A stretch of 7,301 bases of DNA, taken from positions 1 to 7,301 of the forward strand of contig JAFVTB010000007.1 in NCBI GenBank assembly GCA_017503445.1, written 5' to 3'. The notes beneath the pieces were generated by a model that was not told the DNA's origin, made no database searches, and worked only from the letters and a program-made list of their open reading frames with translations. This stretch comes from Clostridia bacterium. GTDB lineage: Bacteria > Bacillota > Clostridia > Christensenellales > UBA1242. This document shows positions 5,942 to 7,301 of this stretch, piece after piece. The position numbers were made by a program, and so were the translations under genes. How positions within the stretch are numbered: position 1 is the first letter of the stretch; each line of letters begins with the position of its first letter.

Positions 5942-6619
5942 ATGAAAAAGTTTTTCAGGGAATTTAAGGCATTTATTTCCAAAGGCAATGTGTTTGATAT
6001 GGCTGTCGGCTTGATCATCGCCACCGCGTTCAACAAAATTGTGTCAAGCATGGTGAACGACATCATTATGCCAATCGTTACATACTTCACAGGCGCGGCA
6101 AGCTTGGCGGATCTCAGCATCCCCCTAAGGGTGAACGAACTTGGCGAAGTCACACTTTCGTGGGCATACGGCGCATTTTTGCAAACGGTGATTGATTTCC
6201 TTATCATCGCGTTCTCGGTGTTCTTGATGGTGAAAATTATGATGAACAGCCAAAAGAAATTCAAAGAATTCAACGCCGTTGTTAAGGCCGAAACCACCAG
6301 CGCGGCAATCAAAAAACGCAAGGAACTTCGCGCCAAAGCTAAGGCGGAAAACAGGCCGTTTAAGGAAGTTTATAAGGAATATAAGGCAGATCAAAAACGC
6401 CAGGCCGAAGAAACCAAAGCCAAAAAGGCAGAAGAAGAAAGGTTGAAGGCCGAGGCCGAAAAACTTGCCAACCCAAGCCAAGAAATGCTGCTGAAACAAA
6501 TCCGCGATTTGCTTATGGAAATGAAAGAAGGCAAGCCCGTGGAAAATGTTGACGTGAAAAAAGCCCAAGAAATGCTTGAAAACACGGGGCTGAAAATTGA
6601 AAATAATGATAATAAGTAG
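5942..6619 (+). CDS. mscL: Large-conductance mechanosensitive channel MscL with extended cytoplasmic region
   Basis: MscL is a homopentameric membrane channel that opens under membrane tension and releases solutes during osmotic downshock. The N-terminal amphipathic helix (EFKAFISKGNVFD) leads into TM1 at about 18-46, with the hallmark GLIIATAFNKIVSSMVNDIIMP. A short periplasmic loop (47-73) follows, then TM2 (74-100). The usual C-terminal bundle helix is recognisable as PSQEMLLKQIRDLLMEMK (178-195). Between TM2 and this helix lies a Lys/Glu/Ala-rich stretch of about 75 residues (102-176) that typical MscL proteins of 130-150 residues lack, and about 30 extra residues follow the bundle. Total length is 225. 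The SD AAAGGAGG (5929-5936) stands five bases before ATG. No promoter is visible between the tRNA and the gene, so readthrough from 5751-5779 is likely. Confidence 0.95.
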   Translation: MKKFFREFKAFISKGNVFDMAVGLIIATAFNKIVSSMVNDIIMPIVTYFTGAASLADLSIPLRVNELGEVTLSWAYGAFLQTVIDFLIIAFSVFLMVKIMMNSQKKFKEFNAVVKAETTSAAIKKRKELRAKAKAENRPFKEVYKEYKADQKRQAEETKAKKAEEERLKAEAEKLANPSQEMLLKQIRDLLMEMKEGKPVENVDVKKAQEMLENTGLKIENNDNK

Positions 6620-6641
6620 TTATATTATATAATACTACTTT

Positions 6642-6669
6642 AAAAGGCAACCGCTTTGGTTGCCTTTTT
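6642..6669. terminator. Bidirectional intrinsic terminator between mscL and the XRE gene
   Basis: AAAAGGCAACC (6642-6652) and GGTTGCCTTTT (6658-6668) form an 11-bp stem with loop GCTTT. The plus strand ends in TTTTT; the minus strand also gives TTTT after the stem, so it can serve both convergent genes. An A/T-rich imperfect hairpin (AGTAGT...ACTACT, 6615-6640) overlaps the mscL stop just upstream. Confidence 0.88.
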
Positions 6670-6689
6670 CTTTGGGTTTATAAAATCAG

Positions 6690-6905
6690 TTAAAATTTGT
6701 CTTCCATTCTTGTGCGCCCCAGCAGATAATCAACCGTCACGCCATACAGTTCTGAAAGTTCAACAAGAAGCACCACGGGAATTTGGCGCAAACCACTTTC
6801 ATATTGTGAATATGTGTTTTGTTTGATATGCAAACTCTCGGCAACGTCCGCTTGTGTTAAGCTGCGACTTTGCCGTACTTCCTTTAACCTCATATATAAA
6901 CTCAT
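6690..6905 (-). CDS. Small XRE/Cro-CI family DNA-binding regulator
   Basis: The 71-residue protein is almost entirely one helix-turn-helix domain. The sequence SLTQADVAESLHIKQNTYSQYESG (15-38) is the classic XRE recognition region, followed by IPVVLLVELSELYGVTVDYLLGRT, the usual fourth and fifth helices. No sensor or enzyme domain is attached, so it is probably a dimeric repressor or activator. ATG 6905 has no good SD (TTGGG directly before it). Met5 at 6893 is an alternative start. The gene converges on mscL and diverges from the exported-protein gene at 7068, with a shared control region. Family members commonly regulate themselves and a divergent neighbour; here that is inference. Its target and signal cannot be read. 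Confidence 0.92.
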   Translation of the reverse strand: MSLYMRLKEVRQSRSLTQADVAESLHIKQNTYSQYESGLRQIPVVLLVELSELYGVTVDYLLGRTRMEDKF

Positions 6906-6923
6906 CCCAATTATTTTTTTGAT

Positions 6924-6929
6924 ATTATA
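6924..6929 (-). promoter_or_regulatory. Candidate -10 box of the XRE gene
   Basis: TATAAT on the minus strand, about 18 bases before ATG 6905. The -35 is poor (TCAAAT at 17 bases, 6947-6952) and overlaps the -35 of the divergent promoter. A weak promoter is typical of autoregulated repressors. Confidence 0.4.
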
Positions 6930-6933
6930 AAAT

Positions 6934-6964
6934 ATTTGTCGAATTTATTTGATAAATATCTCAA
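6934..6964. promoter_or_regulatory. Candidate operator repeats between divergent promoters
   Basis: ATTTGTCGAAT (6934-6944) and ATTTGATAAAT (6947-6957) are imperfect 11-base direct repeats at 13-base offset, each nearly palindromic. GATA-AA-TATC (6951-6960) sits within TTGA-N8-TCAA (6949-6964). They cover the -35 of the plus promoter and the region behind the XRE -10. Binding by the adjacent XRE protein is an inference. Confidence 0.4.
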
Positions 6965-6977
6965 ATTGTGATAAAAT
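6949..6977 (+). promoter_or_regulatory. SigA-type promoter of the exported-protein gene
   Basis: TTGATA (6949-6954), 17 bases, TAAAAT (6972-6977) preceded by TGA, so an extended -10. The start would be near 6984, giving a leader of about 84 bases. Confidence 0.72.
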
Positions 6978-6983
6978 AATTTC

Positions 6984-7067
6984 GTAACAGAACTAAGATA
7001 ACTAAAAAACAACCCCACCTTCACGGATTTTTGGTGGAAATTTTGTAACTAAGGAGTGTTTTTAATA
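6984..7067 (+). other. 5' leader of the exported-protein gene
   Basis: The leader is about 84 bases. It holds a small possible hairpin (CCACC 7015-7019 with GGTGG 7033-7037) and two related words, GTAACAGAACTAAG (6984-6997) and GTAACTAAG (7045-7053). The second runs into the SD AAGGAG (7051-7056), 11 bases before the ATG. No known riboswitch is recognised. Confidence 0.4.
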
Positions 7068-7301
7068 ATGGATTTGAAAAACCCACGGCAGAACCCTGCC
7101 AATTTTTCGCACAACCATGATTGTGCCAATCTTTCAACGCAAAAAAATGTCAATAAAAAGAAATGGTTAAGGATTTTCGGCGCCGGCGGGCTTGCCTTTT
7201 TCATGGGCGTTGGCACATTGTGCGGGGTGTTGATTGCCCCAATGGGCGCTACCAGCGCTTCCAACGCCGGAAACCTTGCTTCCGCCGCGCAAAGCGCTGA
7301 C
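7068..7301 (+). CDS. Exported or membrane-anchored protein, N-terminus only
   Basis: The gene starts at ATG 7068 with SD AAGGAG and remains open to the window end (78 residues). A polar, Asn-rich stretch of about 29 residues leads to KKKWLR (30-35) and a hydrophobic core at about 36-58 (IFGAGGLAFFMGVGTLCGVLIAP). Small residues follow (GATSASNAGNLASAAQSAD) with a possible signal-peptidase site after ATSA (61-64). Positive charges directly before the core predict that the rest lies outside the cytoplasm. Cys52 is inside the core without a convincing lipobox. The Ala/Ser-rich start of the mature part is common in surface or secreted proteins, but no domain is visible yet. It has its own promoter and is divergent from the XRE regulator, its likely controller. 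The function is unknown. Confidence 0.82.
   Translation, partial: MDLKNPRQNPANFSHNHDCANLSTQKNVNKKKWLRIFGAGGLAFFMGVGTLCGVLIAPMGATSASNAGNLASAAQSAD

Noticed and set aside
7049..7264. Minus-strand open frame opposite the exported-protein gene
   Set aside because: The plus frame has an SD, a promoter and a clear charge-hydrophobic pattern; the minus frame has none of these.

Overview
The window reads like chromosomal DNA of a low-to-medium GC, Gram-positive-type (Firmicutes, perhaps gut Clostridia-like) bacterium. The signs are a PASTA-tailed class B penicillin-binding protein, strong Shine-Dalgarno (SD) sequences (AGGAGG type), SigA-like promoters often with an extended -10, a TTG start and a tRNA with encoded CCA. 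The exact lineage cannot be named from sequence alone. No phage, transposase, CRISPR array or rRNA is visible.

Left half, minus strand, read right to left. A divisome or sporulation-type transpeptidase (PBP2/FtsI/SpoVD family, 5187-3274) comes first. A 224-base structured, GC-rich intergenic region follows. Then come two overlapping ABC half-transporter genes (3049-1370 and 1373 to the left edge). The two are joined by an ATGA stop/start overlap and probably form a heterodimeric exporter of unknown substrate. The first of them has lost nearly every catalytic motif of its ATPase domain, so it looks like a pseudo-ATPase subunit. The second keeps Walker A but has Asp in place of the Q-loop Gln, and it is cut by the window edge before its signature motif.

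Right half, mostly plus strand. A divergent promoter region (5188-5303) leads into a 145-residue protein with a SecB-like look (5304-5741). A near-consensus promoter then drives tRNA-Leu(CAG) (5807-5893). A hairpin without a real U-tract and a strong SD come next, followed by mscL (5942-6619), which carries an unusual charged insertion after its second membrane helix. mscL has no obvious promoter of its own and may depend on readthrough from the tRNA. A bidirectional terminator (6642-6669) separates it from a convergent 71-residue XRE-family repressor gene (6905-6690, minus). The repressor is divergent from an exported or membrane-anchored protein (7068 to the right edge), and their promoters overlap at a set of short palindromic repeats.

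Functional themes are the cell envelope (wall synthesis, export, osmotic protection, a surface or secreted protein) and one local regulator. The most unusual items are the degenerate ABC subunit with its possibly leaderless start, the enlarged MscL and the tRNA-mscL arrangement. No new defence or mobile system can be claimed from this sequence.
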